From NCBI GenBank assembly GCA_963721335.1, contig CAVRIV010000002.1:372001-436000 (forward strand): DNA of 64,000 bases, in the 5' to 3' direction. Origin of the DNA: CAVXDY01 sp963721335 (GTDB lineage Bacteria > Actinomycetota > Thermoleophilia > Miltoncostaeales > Miltoncostaeaceae). Shown here in pieces: positions 1-8,655 of this stretch. Made by a program: the position numbers and the translations under genes. Below the pieces are notes generated by a model. That model did not search any database. It was not told the origin of the DNA and saw only the letters and a list, made by a program, of their open reading frames with translations. Position 1 is the first letter of the stretch. Every line of letters begins with the position of its first letter.

Positions 1-660
<660 letters not shown>

Positions 661-676
661 GGATCGCGGCCGCCCG

Positions 677-2119
677 GTGCCCGTCGCCGCCCCGGCGGAG
701 CCCGCGACCGTCCTCGTACGCGAGATCGCCTACGCCGACCCGGCCGTGCTCTTCGCCCCGTTCGCCGGGGACCGGTACGCGGTGCTGCTGGACGGGGCCA
801 CGCCCGACGAGGCGGGGCGCCACTCGTTCATCGCCGTCGAGCCGTTCCAGGTGCTCGAGAGCCGCGGGGGCCGGACCACGGTGGACGGCCGGCCGCGGCC
901 CGGGGACCCCTTCCAGGCGCTGCGCGCCGAGCTGGCCCGCTTCCCGAGCCGCGCCGAGCCGGGCGTGCCCCCGTTCCAGGGCGGGGCCGTGGGGGTGCTC
1001 GGCTACGAGCTCGGCGGCCATCTGGAGCGGCTCCCGGAGCCCCACCCCGGGGACATGGGGCTCCCCGACATGGCGATGCTGTTCTGCGACGTGGTGGTGG
1101 CGTTCGACCACCGCGAGCGCCGCGCGTTCATCCTGTCGAGCGGCCATCCCGAGACCGGCGCCCGGGCGCGCGCCGGCCGGGCGCGCGCGCGGCTGGAGGC
1201 CGTGGCCCGGCGCCTGCGCGGCGCGACGGAGCTCTCCCGTCCCCCGTCGCCGGACGCCGCAGCCGAGATCACGGCCACGGTCGGCCGCGCGGACTACGAG
1301 GCGGCCGTCCAGCGCGCCGTGGGGCACATCCTGGCCGGCGACGTCTTCCAGGTGAACCTGTCCCAGCGGTTCACCGGCATCCTCCCCGAGGGGCTGACGA
1401 CCTTCGACCTCTACCGGCGGCTCCGGGCGCTCAACCCGGCGCCGTTCGCGGCCCACCTCGCGCTGGGCGACGCGGCCATCGTCTCCTCGTCGCCGGAGCG
1501 CTTCCTGCGCCTGGACGACGGGTGGGTGGAGACGCGTCCGATCAAGGGCACCCGCCCCCGGGGGGGCACGCCCGAGCGCGACGAGGCGCTGGCGACGGAG
1601 CTTCTGGCGAGCGAGAAGGACCGCGCGGAGAACGTGATGATCGTCGACCTCCTGCGCAACGACCTCTCACGGGTGTGCATGGACGGCAGCGTGGCGGTGC
1701 CGCGGCTGTGCGCCCTGGAGCGCTTCGCGACCGTCATGCACCTGGTCTCCCGCGTCACCGGGCGCCTGCGCCCGGGTGCCGGCCCGGTCGACCTGCTCAC
1801 GGCGTGCTTCCCGGGCGGGTCCATCACCGGGGCGCCGAAGATCCGGGCCATGGAGATCATCGCCGCGCTCGAGCCCATGCGCCGGGGGCCCTACTGCGGC
1901 GCGATCGCCTACGTCGGGTTCGACGGTGCGATGGACTCGAGCATCGTCATCCGCAGCTACGCCGTCCGCGGGCGGCGGGTGTCCTTCCACGCCGGGGCGG
2001 GCATCGTGGCCGACTCGCGCCCCGAGGACGAGTACGAGGAGACCCTCGCCAAGGCACGGGCGCTCGTGGCGGCCCTCTCCCCGGACCCCGCGGAGACGGG
2101 GGCGGCGTGGTCCTCCTGA
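677..2119 (+). CDS. pabB: Aminodeoxychorismate synthase component I (PabB)
   Basis: Converts chorismate plus PabA-derived ammonia to 4-amino-4-deoxychorismate, the precursor of p-aminobenzoate for folate. It has 480 residues and a GTG start 16 bases after the rpoD stop. The C-terminal chorismate-binding domain is clear: DVFQVNLSQRF, then PIKGTRPRG near residue 289, then GGSITGAPKIRAMEII and GPYCGAIAYVGFDG. The lysine of PIKGT is the PabB-type nucleophile; anthranilate synthases have PIAGT, which argues against TrpE. The N-terminal half is the usual weaker TrpE_N-like region. The stop overlaps the start of pabA by 13 bases, so the two subunits are probably translationally coupled. The frame is intact. 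Confidence 0.93.
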   Translation: MPVAAPAEPATVLVREIAYADPAVLFAPFAGDRYAVLLDGATPDEAGRHSFIAVEPFQVLESRGGRTTVDGRPRPGDPFQALRAELARFPSRAEPGVPPFQGGAVGVLGYELGGHLERLPEPHPGDMGLPDMAMLFCDVVVAFDHRERRAFILSSGHPETGARARAGRARARLEAVARRLRGATELSRPPSPDAAAEITATVGRADYEAAVQRAVGHILAGDVFQVNLSQRFTGILPEGLTTFDLYRRLRALNPAPFAAHLALGDAAIVSSSPERFLRLDDGWVETRPIKGTRPRGGTPERDEALATELLASEKDRAENVMIVDLLRNDLSRVCMDGSVAVPRLCALERFATVMHLVSRVTGRLRPGAGPVDLLTACFPGGSITGAPKIRAMEIIAALEPMRRGPYCGAIAYVGFDGAMDSSIVIRSYAVRGRRVSFHAGAGIVADSRPEDEYEETLAKARALVAALSPDPAETGAAWSS

Positions 2120-2718
2120 TCGACAACTACGACTCGTTCGTGCACAACCTGGCCCGCTACGTGCGCGAGCTGGGCCGGCCCACGACGGTCGTCCGTAACG
2201 ACGCCCTGACCGTGGCCGACGCCGCGGCCATGGGGCCGTCCCATGTGATCGTCTCGCCGGGGCCGGGCACGCCCGACGACGCCGGCGTCTCGCTCGCGCT
2301 CATCGCCGGCCTGGGTGCCACCGTGCCGATCCTCGGCGTCTGCCTGGGCCACCAGGCGATCGGCCAGGCCTACGGCGGGCGGGTGGTGCGCGCGCGGCGT
2401 CCGATGCACGGCAAGACCTCCGCGATCGACCACGACGGGGAGGGGGTCTTCCGCGGGCTGCCCCAGCCGCTGCGGGCGACCCGGTACCACTCGCTGGTGG
2501 TCACGCCCGAGGGCCTCCCCGACGACCTCGTGGTGACCGCCCGCAGCGAGGAGGGCGAGATCATGGGCCTGCGGCACCGCCGCCACCCGGTGGTGGGCGT
2601 GCAGTTCCACCCCGAGGCGGTCCTCACCGAGCGCGGTCACGACCTGCTGGCGGCCTTCCTGGAGGGCGACCAGCGGCCCCGGCCGCCTCACTCGTACTTG
2701 ATGTACGCGAACCGCTGA
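2107..2718 (+). CDS. pabA: Aminodeoxychorismate synthase component II, glutamine amidotransferase (PabA)
   Basis: Class I glutamine amidotransferase of 203 residues that releases ammonia from glutamine for PabB. It begins LLIDNYDSFVHNL, typical of PabA/TrpG. The oxyanion motif SPGPGTPDDAG, the nucleophile elbow GVCLGHQAIGQ (Cys near residue 79) and the C-terminal VGVQFHPEAV (His-Glu of the triad) are all present. The GTG start lies 13 bases inside the end of pabB. The same subunit could in principle also serve an anthranilate synthase, but the partner here is PabB. Its 3' end overlaps the convergent pterin dehydratase gene by 31 bases. Confidence 0.93.
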   Translation: MVLLIDNYDSFVHNLARYVRELGRPTTVVRNDALTVADAAAMGPSHVIVSPGPGTPDDAGVSLALIAGLGATVPILGVCLGHQAIGQAYGGRVVRARRPMHGKTSAIDHDGEGVFRGLPQPLRATRYHSLVVTPEGLPDDLVVTARSEEGEIMGLRHRRHPVVGVQFHPEAVLTERGHDLLAAFLEGDQRPRPPHSYLMYANR

Positions 2719-3059
2719 TCGTCGGGCGTCCCCGTGAACGGCCCGGGCTCGTCGCCCGGCCGCCACAGCACCACCTCGTCGATCTTGCGCGCGAGCGCGA
2801 GGTCCTTGTCGGTGATCCCGCCCGCCGAGTGGGTGCTGAGGCGCACCTCGACGCTCCCGTACGAGACCGCGAGATCCGGGTGATGCCAGGCCGCCTCCGC
2901 CAGGTGGCCGATCGTGGTGACCACCATCAGCGTGGCCTTCCAGCCGTGGGTCCCGTAGGTGCGCCGGATCGACCCCGCCTCGAGCGACCAGCCGGGCAGG
3001 TCGCGCGCGAGCCGCTCCGTGACCTCGGCGTCGGTGTAGACGCGCTCCTCATCGGGCAT
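2688..3059 (-). CDS. Pterin-4a-carbinolamine dehydratase family protein
   Basis: Small protein of 123 residues matching the PCD/PhhB fold, which dehydrates 4a-hydroxytetrahydropterins. The signature is present: W-A-hydrophobic stretch, then VTTIGHLAEAAWHHPDL with the paired histidines, then VEVRLSTHSAGGITDKDLALARKID. I chose the ATG at 3059 because the family fold begins just after it, and the longer reading from 3164 runs into the opposite gene. The last 25 or so residues (WRPGDEPGPF to the end) extend beyond the usual PCD fold. The gene sits convergently against pabBA, so a pterin/folate theme is possible. In many bacteria PCD-like proteins serve molybdopterin or unknown pterin roles, so the exact substrate is open. 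Confidence 0.85.
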   Translation of the reverse strand: MPDEERVYTDAEVTERLARDLPGWSLEAGSIRRTYGTHGWKATLMVVTTIGHLAEAAWHHPDLAVSYGSVEVRLSTHSAGGITDKDLALARKIDEVVLWRPGDEPGPFTGTPDDQRFAYIKYE

Positions 3060-3099
3060 CGTGCGCAGATCATATGCGCGAGCGCGGGGGAATCCGACC

Positions 3100-3897
3100 A
3101 TGAGCGAGAGCGAGGCGGTCTTCGCGGGTGAGCCCGCGGTCACGCTGGGCGAGGGGGTGGCCATGCCTCTGGTGGGCCTGGGGGTCTGGCAGATCCGGGC
3201 CGGCCGGCCGGCCGAGGACGCGGTGGGCTGGGCCCTGGAGGCGGGCTACCGCCACATCGACACCGCCGCGGCCTACGGCAACGAGGAGAGCGTCGGAGCG
3301 GCGGTCCGGGCGAGCGGCCTGCCGCGTCACGAGGTGTTCATCACCACCAAGATGAGATCGCGCGAGCCCGACGCGGAGCGCGCCCTGGCCCAGAGCCTCG
3401 ACCGGCTGGGCCTCGACCACGTCGACCTGTACCTGATCCACTCGCCCGGGGGCGACAGCGAGCGCCACTGGCCCGCGTTCGCCGAGCTTCGGTCGCGGGG
3501 TCTCACCCGGGCGATCGGCGTCTCGAATTGGGGCGACGCGGCCCTGGAGCGTCTCGTGCGGGGCGCCGAGGTGCCTCCGGCGGTGAACCAGATCGAGTTC
3601 AACCCGTTCCGGTACTCATCCGCCACGTTGGAGGCGCACCGGCGCTGCGGGGTGGTGCTGGAGGCCTACAGCCCGCTCGGCCGGGGCCGGGCGCTCGGCC
3701 ACCCGGTCCTGGCCGAGGTGGCGCGCCGCGCCGGCCGCACGCCGGCCCAGGTGCTCGTGCGCTGGGCCGTGCAGCGCGGCATTCCCGCCATCCCGAAATC
3801 GACCCGGCGCGAGCGCATCGCCGAGAACCGGGCGGTCTTCGATTTCGCGCTGTCGTCAGAGGACATGGCGCGACTCGACTCCCTGGGACGGGGTTAG
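3100..3897 (+). CDS. Aldo/keto reductase (2,5-diketo-gluconate reductase type)
   Basis: NADPH-dependent carbonyl reductase of 265 residues with the AKR TIM barrel. The catalytic tetrad is complete: Asp54 and Tyr59 in the RHIDTAAAYGNE motif, Lys84 in FITTKM, His114 in YLIHSP. The C-terminal cofactor loop IPKSTRRERIAEN is of the NADPH type. I place the start at ATG 3100 (MSESEAVF) rather than GTG 3061, because 3061 abuts the divergent pterin dehydratase start and the AKR fold begins after residue 12. The physiological substrate cannot be told from sequence; this subfamily reduces ketoses, ketoaldehydes and other small carbonyls. The 3' end overlaps the convergent response regulator by 42 bases. 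Confidence 0.92.
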   Translation: MSESEAVFAGEPAVTLGEGVAMPLVGLGVWQIRAGRPAEDAVGWALEAGYRHIDTAAAYGNEESVGAAVRASGLPRHEVFITTKMRSREPDAERALAQSLDRLGLDHVDLYLIHSPGGDSERHWPAFAELRSRGLTRAIGVSNWGDAALERLVRGAEVPPAVNQIEFNPFRYSSATLEAHRRCGVVLEAYSPLGRGRALGHPVLAEVARRAGRTPAQVLVRWAVQRGIPAIPKSTRRERIAENRAVFDFALSSEDMARLDSLGRG

Positions 3898-4614
3898 CGG
3901 CTCCGGGTCGGCTCCGGGGATGCGCCGGGGGGTCGCCTGGAAGCGGTAGCCCACCCCGTGGAGGGTCTGGATGTAGGTGAAGCGCCCGCCCACCTCGTCC
4001 ACCTTGCGGCGCAGGCGACGCACCAGCACGTCGACCGAGCGGTCGCCGTGGCCCCGCTCGCCGCCCCACACCCGGCGGAAGATCTCGTCGCGGGAGAGGG
4101 TGCGCGACCGGCCCTCGGCCAGCGTCCACAGCAGCTTGAACTCCAGCGGCGTCAGGTCGGCCGGCCGGCCGGCCACGATCACCGACATCCGCTCCGGGTC
4201 GATGCTGAGCTCGCCCTCGGCGACCGGCACGTGGGTGGAGCGGGCGTTCTCGACGGCCGTCCGCCGCAGCGCGGCCGTGACCCGCGCGAGCAGCTCGCGC
4301 ATGGAGAAGGGCTTCGCCATGACGTCGTCGGCTCCCAGCGAGAGCACCTCGACGCGGTCGTGCTCGTTCGTGCGCGCCGTGACCACGATGATGGGCAGGC
4401 GCGGCGCCCATTCGCGCGCCTGGCGGATGAGGTGCCAGCCGTCCACGCCCGGCAGCATCAGGTCGAGCACCACGGCGTCCGGGGCGCCGCTGCGCAGCGC
4501 GCGCAGCCCGGCGAGCCCGTCGGCGGCGACGCTCGGCTCGAGCCCGGCGGCCCGCATGTGGAAGGCGATGGCCTCCGCGGTGCTCTCGTCGTCCTCGACG
4601 ATCAGGATCTTCAT
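3856..4614 (-). CDS. OmpR/PhoB-family response regulator, orphan
   Basis: Two-component transcription factor of 252 residues. The receiver domain starts MKILIVEDDES; Asp51 in VLDLMLPGVDGW is the phosphoacceptor, Thr79 follows in IIVVTAR, and Lys101 lies in DVMAKPF. The C-terminal winged helix (about 135-232) has LTPLEFKLLWTLAEG, SRDEIFRRVWG, DVLVRRLRRKVD and the closing IQTLHGVGYRF. The start is set by homology at ATG 4614. No histidine kinase lies next to it, so its sensor must be elsewhere. The last 20 residues are low-conservation sequence that overlaps the convergent aldo/keto reductase gene. Confidence 0.92.
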   Translation of the reverse strand: MKILIVEDDESTAEAIAFHMRAAGLEPSVAADGLAGLRALRSGAPDAVVLDLMLPGVDGWHLIRQAREWAPRLPIIVVTARTNEHDRVEVLSLGADDVMAKPFSMRELLARVTAALRRTAVENARSTHVPVAEGELSIDPERMSVIVAGRPADLTPLEFKLLWTLAEGRSRTLSRDEIFRRVWGGERGHGDRSVDVLVRRLRRKVDEVGGRFTYIQTLHGVGYRFQATPRRIPGADPEPLTPSQGVESRHVL

Positions 4615-4781
4615 CCGCCGAGCCTCCATGGGCCGTGAGGATAGGTGCCGTCCCCGGGTTCTTCGTCTCCATGCCGTGACGATCCTGTGAAACGCTGGTG
4701 AACGCGGGCCCGCGCCGGATCGCCGCTTCCGGTGCGGGGTCTCGGGCACCGAGGCCGACATCTCGGGCCGGTTCGGCGAGT

Positions 4782-5387
4782 TCAGGCCGCCAGCCACCGG
4801 CGCAGCGCGGCGATCTCCTCGTCGCCCACGCCGTGCCCTCCGGGACGGCTCACCGCGGTCACCTCGGCGCCGGCGCCGCGGTAGGAGGCGACCCCGGCCG
4901 CGACGGTCGCCGGCGGCAGGAAGGGGTCGTCGTCGCCGCCCACCGCGAGCACGCGCCGCCCGGCCAGCCCGCCCGCGGCCAGGATGTGCGGGGGGAGGGG
5001 ATAGACGCTCGACAGGAGCGCGACGTCGCCCACCAGGCCGGGGTGCACCGCCGCCAGGGAGCCGGCCATCATCCCGCCGTTCGAGAACCCGACGGCCGTC
5101 AGGGGCGTCGCGATGCCGTGCTCCGCGACGGCGTCCTCCAGCCACGCCGCCACCCGCGCCAGGCACTCGTCCAGGCTCTCGGTCACGGGAACGCCGATGG
5201 CCTGGTGGCGGAACCAGGCGAAGCCGGCGCCCTCCGGCTCGGGCCCGCGGGGCGCCAGGACCGCCTGACCGGTGCCGAGCGCCGCGCCCAGGCCCGCCAG
5301 GTCGAGCTCCGTGCCGCCGCGGCCGTGGAGCGCCAGCAGCGTCGGTGCCCCCTCGGCCCCGGGAACGAGGCGGTGGACCAGGCTCAC
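4782..5387 (-). CDS. Phospholipase/carboxylesterase family alpha/beta hydrolase (MhqD-like)
   Basis: Serine hydrolase of 201 residues. The oxyanion loop LLALHGRGG is at 17-25, the nucleophile elbow GFSNGG has Ser102, an acidic residue follows in VGGDDDPF, and the catalytic His is in GGHGVG near 185. The family includes Bacillus subtilis MhqD, induced with ring-cleaving dioxygenases by methylhydroquinone and catechol. The GTG start overlaps the TGA of the upstream CMD gene (GTGA), so the two are coupled, and the whole unit is headed by the dioxygenase gene at 6711. I infer that it hydrolyses products of ring cleavage or damaged aromatic esters; the substrate is not visible in the sequence. A second copy in the same context lies at 27557-28185. 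Confidence 0.86.
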   Translation of the reverse strand: MSLVHRLVPGAEGAPTLLALHGRGGTELDLAGLGAALGTGQAVLAPRGPEPEGAGFAWFRHQAIGVPVTESLDECLARVAAWLEDAVAEHGIATPLTAVGFSNGGMMAGSLAAVHPGLVGDVALLSSVYPLPPHILAAGGLAGRRVLAVGGDDDPFLPPATVAAGVASYRGAGAEVTAVSRPGGHGVGDEEIAALRRWLAA

Positions 5388-5788
5388 GCAGGCCCCTCGG
5401 GCGGATCGCCGGCCGGCCGGCCCTCGTGCTCGGCCAGGATCGGCTCGGCCACCTCGAGCGCGGACCACGCCGCGGGGAATCCGGCCAGCCCCGACACGCC
5501 GATCAGCACCTCTCGCACCTCCTCGGGGGTCACGCCGGCGCCCAGGGCCCCGCGCACGTGCCACCCCAGTTGGGGGCCCGCGCGCAGCGTCGCCGTCACG
5601 GCCAGCGCCACGATCGACCGGTCGCGCCGCCCGAGCCCCGGCCGGCTCCACAGGTCCGCGAACGCGAACGTGGAGGTCAGCTCCTCGAGATCGGGCGAGA
5701 TGGCGCGCCAGCGCTCCACCGTCCCGTCGCCGAGATGTCTCCGGGCCAGCTCGCGGCCCCGCTTCAGCCGATCCTCACCATCGCTCAT
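5384..5788 (-). CDS. Carboxymuconolactone decarboxylase (CMD) family protein
   Basis: Helical protein of 134 residues. Family features are the FADLWSRPGLGRRDRSIVALAVTATL block, the GPQLGWHVRGALGAGVTPEEVREVLIGVSGLAGFPAAWSA-type region and helix spacing typical of gamma-carboxymuconolactone decarboxylase itself. It lacks the CxxC pair of the AhpD branch, so a hydrolytic or decarboxylating role on an aromatic breakdown product is more likely than a redox role. Its ATG start overlaps the stop of the dioxygenase gene (ATGA), and its stop overlaps the start of the esterase gene. The three therefore form a tightly coupled operon. The CMD gene has no counterpart in the second module at 27.5 kb. Confidence 0.87.
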   Translation of the reverse strand: MSDGEDRLKRGRELARRHLGDGTVERWRAISPDLEELTSTFAFADLWSRPGLGRRDRSIVALAVTATLRAGPQLGWHVRGALGAGVTPEEVREVLIGVSGLAGFPAAWSALEVAEPILAEHEGRPAGDPPEGPA

Positions 5789-6711
5789 CGGGTCACCTCC
5801 GTCCTCGGGTTCCTCAGGGGCGCGAGCCGCTCGGCGATGCGGTCGCGATACGGCTCGAACTGCGGCGGCAGGCGCAGCTCCTCGCCCAGCCGGTCCGGCT
5901 CCTCGTCCACGGCGAACCCGGGGCTGACCGTCGCGATCTCGAACAGCACCCGGCCGGGCTCGTGGAAGTAGATCGAGTGGAAGTACTGGCGGTCGATGAC
6001 GCCCGTCGGATGGGCGCCCGCCCGCGCCGCGCGCCGGCCCCAGTCGACGTGATCCTCGTCGGGCGACGTCCACGCCACGTGGTGCACGGTCCCCGCGCCG
6101 GGCTCGCCGCGCTCGGCGGGCGGGGGATCGAGCCAGAGCGTGCCGCGCCGCTCGGAGCCGCGGGTCACGAAGCGCCCCGCCTCCTCACGGGCGAACCCCA
6201 GGCCGTCCACCAGCAACCGCTCGGTGGCCTCGGGCGCCTGGCTGTGCATGCGGATGCCGGCGATTCCCGCCAGCGCGTGCTCGGCCGGGATGTCGGGCGC
6301 CCATGCGGCGCGCGGCCGGCCGTCGTCCTCCTGGGCCACCACCAGCTCGATCGCAAGGTCCTCCGGGTCGGACGAGACCAGCGCCTCGTCCTCGCGCCGC
6401 ACCGGCCGGCCGGCGTCGCCCAGCCGTTCCGCCCAGACGTCGAGGGACGCCGCCGAGGGCACCCGCCACACGATGCGGTGGATCATGCCGGCGCCCGGGC
6501 GACCCCGAGGCGAGCCCGGGATCTCGAAGAACGTCAGGAGGCTGCCCGGGCTGCCCGTCTCGTCGCCGAAGTAGAGGTGGTACATGTCCGGCGCGTCGAA
6601 GTTGACGGTCTTCTTGACCAGCCGCAGGCCCATCACCCGCACCCAGAAGTCGACCGTCCCCTGCGCGTCGGCCGTGATGGTCGTCACATGGTGGACGCCG
6701 TCCAGGGCCAT
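5785..6711 (-). CDS. Ring-cleaving dioxygenase, VOC superfamily (MhqA/MhqO-like)
   Basis: Two-domain vicinal-oxygen-chelate protein of 308 residues, close in layout to the MhqA/E/O proteins that open hydroquinone or catechol rings. The N-terminal module begins MALDGVHHVTTITADAQ, with the paired His at 7-8; the C-terminal module has VHHVAWTSPDED and FHSIYFHEPGRVLFEIATV, giving the second His and the Glu of the metal site. ATG 6711 is preferred over GTG 6726 because GAGGAG sits 7 bases before it. It is the first gene of the dioxygenase-CMD-esterase operon. Two copies of a 16-bp palindrome lie in its promoter, divergent from a MarR gene. The substrate is inferred. Confidence 0.88.
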   Translation of the reverse strand: MALDGVHHVTTITADAQGTVDFWVRVMGLRLVKKTVNFDAPDMYHLYFGDETGSPGSLLTFFEIPGSPRGRPGAGMIHRIVWRVPSAASLDVWAERLGDAGRPVRREDEALVSSDPEDLAIELVVAQEDDGRPRAAWAPDIPAEHALAGIAGIRMHSQAPEATERLLVDGLGFAREEAGRFVTRGSERRGTLWLDPPPAERGEPGAGTVHHVAWTSPDEDHVDWGRRAARAGAHPTGVIDRQYFHSIYFHEPGRVLFEIATVSPGFAVDEEPDRLGEELRLPPQFEPYRDRIAERLAPLRNPRTEVTR

Positions 6712-6739
6712 CAGACGTCTCCTCACGCTGCTAAGATCG

Positions 6740-6755
6740 TTGCGTGTTCAAGCAC
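6740..6755. promoter_or_regulatory. Operator-like palindrome, copy 1 of the first dioxygenase locus
   Basis: Reads TTGCGTGTTCAAGCAC, a weaker match to the window consensus TTGNNTGCGCANNCAA, differing at the central CG and the last base. With its flank ATCG it matches 15 of 20 positions of the element before the second dioxygenase (29159-29178, reversed). It lies just downstream of the candidate -10 of the leftward promoter, around the expected transcription start. Confidence 0.6.
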
Positions 6756-6756
6756 C

Positions 6757-6786
6757 AGATTAGTTGACGACGCAAGCAAACGTCAA
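6757..6786 (-). promoter_or_regulatory. Candidate promoter of the dioxygenase-CMD-esterase operon
   Basis: Reading leftward, TTGACG (6786-6781) is followed after 18 bases by TAATCT (6762-6757), a reasonable vegetative -35/-10 pair. The stronger operator copy at 6764-6779 fills the spacer and the weaker copy covers the start site, an arrangement suited to repression. This comes from pattern matching only. Confidence 0.5.
6764..6779. promoter_or_regulatory. Operator-like palindrome, copy 2 of the first dioxygenase locus
   Basis: Reads TTGACGACGCAAGCAA. It is the same element, in the same register, as the reversed copies at 29131-29146 and 29159-29174 and the one at 47289-47304. The outer arms TTG/CAA and the inner CGCA are kept. 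Its first three bases are also the apparent TTG start codon of the MarR gene, so a bound repressor would cover both the leftward promoter spacer and the MarR translation start. Confidence 0.7.
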
Positions 6787-7262
6787 GGACCGCGAGGGCG
6801 CGGCACCGGCTCCGCGCGGGCAGGCCGGGGAGCCGCTCACGCCGCTGGAGCTGGCGGCCTGGCGCGGGCATGCTCAGCGCCCACGCGGCGGTGGTGCGCC
6901 GGCTGGACGCCGACCTGCGGCGCAGGCACGGCATCTCGCTGACCGCCTACGAGGTGCTGATGCTGGTGGGCGACGCGCCGCGGCGGCGGATGAGGGTGTC
7001 CGAGCTGTCGGGGGCCACGCTCCTCAGCGTGAGCGGCGTCAGCCGCATGGTCGACCGCCTCGTGCGCGAGGGCCTGGTGACCAAGGAGCCGTGCGAGGAC
7101 GACGGCCGTGGCGCGGAGGTGGCCCTGACGACGATGGGACGCGGCCGGCTGCGCGCGGCTCGGGCGAGCCATCTGGCGGGGGTGCGGGAGGAGTTCCTCG
7201 GGCGGTACTCCGACGAGGAGCTGATCGACCTCGCGCGAGCCTGGGAGCGGATCCCGCGCTGA
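6764..7262 (+). CDS. MarR-family transcriptional regulator (candidate regulator of the dioxygenase genes)
   Basis: Winged-helix regulator of about 165 residues. After an N-terminal tail of about 26 residues come helix 1 (LTPLELAAWRG, then MLSAHAAVVRRLDADL), LTAYEVLMLVGDAP, the recognition region RVSELSGATLLSVSGVSRMVDRLVREGLV and the wing DDGRGAEVALTTMG. One extra G near 6866 breaks the frame between the two halves of helix 1; removing it joins them. The only start after the in-frame stop at 6761 is TTG 6764, which lies inside the palindrome. Genes of this family are often autoregulated and respond to phenolic or quinone ligands. Its position, divergent from a ring-cleaving dioxygenase, makes it the likely repressor; MhqR of Bacillus is the functional parallel. 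Confidence 0.87.
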
Positions 7263-7454
7263 GCGTGCGGGCGGTTGCGGAGGGGCTCCCGACTGCCCCT
7301 CCCGTCACGCCCGGGCCGGCGTTCCGGCCCACATGACTCCCGTCCGCCGGCGGGGGCGTGGCGCGGCCGACCGGAGTCAACCGCGATTCTCCCGGCATCG
7401 TCGTGGACCCGGGTTACACGGCCGTGACGGTGCGGTGAAGATCCCGACCGGATT

Positions 7455-8655
7455 TCACCGCGGTGAAGTCCGATCGGAATCGACTCGCCACTCCTCGGCG
7501 CAGCATCCATGCTGCTCTCCCCGATCCGACGGGATCGGCACCGCCGGTGCGGATCGCGGGCCGGCCAGGGTGTCCATGGACGCGGGCTGGGTGTGGTCGC
7601 GCCGCGCGCCCTCCTCCTCGGCCTGCTCGCGGAGCTGCCCGAACCCGATCCCCTCGGCGACCAGGAACAGGAAGCCCACGACCACGCCGACGATGGCCTC
7701 CGTGGCCTGGAGGACGATCGAGAAGGCGAGCGCCTCGCCGGCGCCGCACGCCGTAGGAGGCCGTCAGGGGGACCACCGCAGCGGCCTGGAACACCAGGAG
7801 GTTGCCCGGCAGGACCGGGAAGGCCTGGGCCAGCGTCACGGTCACCAGCAGCAGGCCCGGCGCCGCCCCACCCGACGCGCTCCAGCCCGAACGCCTGCAG
7901 CGTGAAGTAGATGCCGGTCCACTGGGCCAGCCAGGTGAGCGAGGCTCGCGCCGACGACCACGCTCATCTGCCGGGGCTCGCGGAGGCCCAGGTGGCTCTC
8001 GCGCACCGCGCCCCAGAGGCGCGTGACCGCCCGCATCGCGCGCGCCCACAGCGGGCCGGTGTTGAGCCATGGCGGGACGCTGGCGCCCGGGGCCCGAGAG
8101 CAGCGCCACCAGGACGATCGAGAGACAGCCGACGCCGAGGGCGATGGACGCGAACCAGGCGTAGGAGGGCAGCGGCAGGAAGAGGCCGATCGCCACGACC
8201 AGGGCGACCCAGGTGATGGTGGAGACGAGGTTCTCGGCGACCACGGTGCCCAGCAGCGTGGTCGTGGGCGGGCGCTCGCCACGGCGCTCCAGGCGCCGGC
8301 GCAACAGCAGCACCTTCACGATCTCGCCCACGCGCGCGGCGAGCACGGTGTTGAACAGGAAGCCCACGAACAGCGGGCTCAGCAGGTCCCGGTAGGGCAC
8401 GGGCCGGCGCATGCGTCGGAAGGGCGTCGATCGACGCCCTTCCAGGCGAGGCCCTTGAAGCCCACCGACGCGAAGTTCGCCACCACGGCCGCCGACCAGG
8501 AAGCCCCACGATGTGACCCTGAAGGCGTCCTGCACCGTGCCGATGTCGAGCTTCCAGGCCGCGATCGCCCCCACCGCGATCACCAGGAGCAGGCGGAGCA
8601 GGGGAACCACGATGCGCCGCCCGGTCGAGCGCCGCGGGGCGGTCTCGGTCGTCAT
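7455..8655 (-). CDS. UPF0104 (lysylphosphatidylglycerol synthase transmembrane-like) membrane protein, frameshifted
   Basis: Integral membrane protein of about 400 residues in the flippase-like YbhN/UPF0104 group. Reading pieces in different frames gives MTTETAPRRSTGRRIVVPLL, the region SPLFVGFLFNTVLAARVGEIVKVLLL (the family's conserved N-x-x-x-x-A/P-R-x-G-E motif), then TTTLLGTVVAENLVST and several hydrophobic helices ending near 7685. At least four single-base shifts break it, for example near 8410, 8430 and 8510. The C-terminal tail of about 60 residues (7455-7620) is polar. The ATG overlaps the deacetylase stop (ATGA). The family is linked to lipid or polyprenyl-sugar transport; the cargo is unknown. 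Confidence 0.75.

Noticed and set aside
677..2119. Anthranilate synthase component I (TrpE) instead of PabB
   Set aside because: The motif is PIKGT, with the PabB lysine, not PIAGT, and DVFQVNLSQRF is PabB-like; no trp genes are nearby.
887..6415. Frequent GGCCGGCC octamers (for example 887-894 and runs near 3200, 4165, 5410 and 6405)
   Set aside because: They occur mostly inside genes as Ala/Gly/Arg/Pro codons in very GC-rich DNA; no spacing or strand bias suggests a signal.
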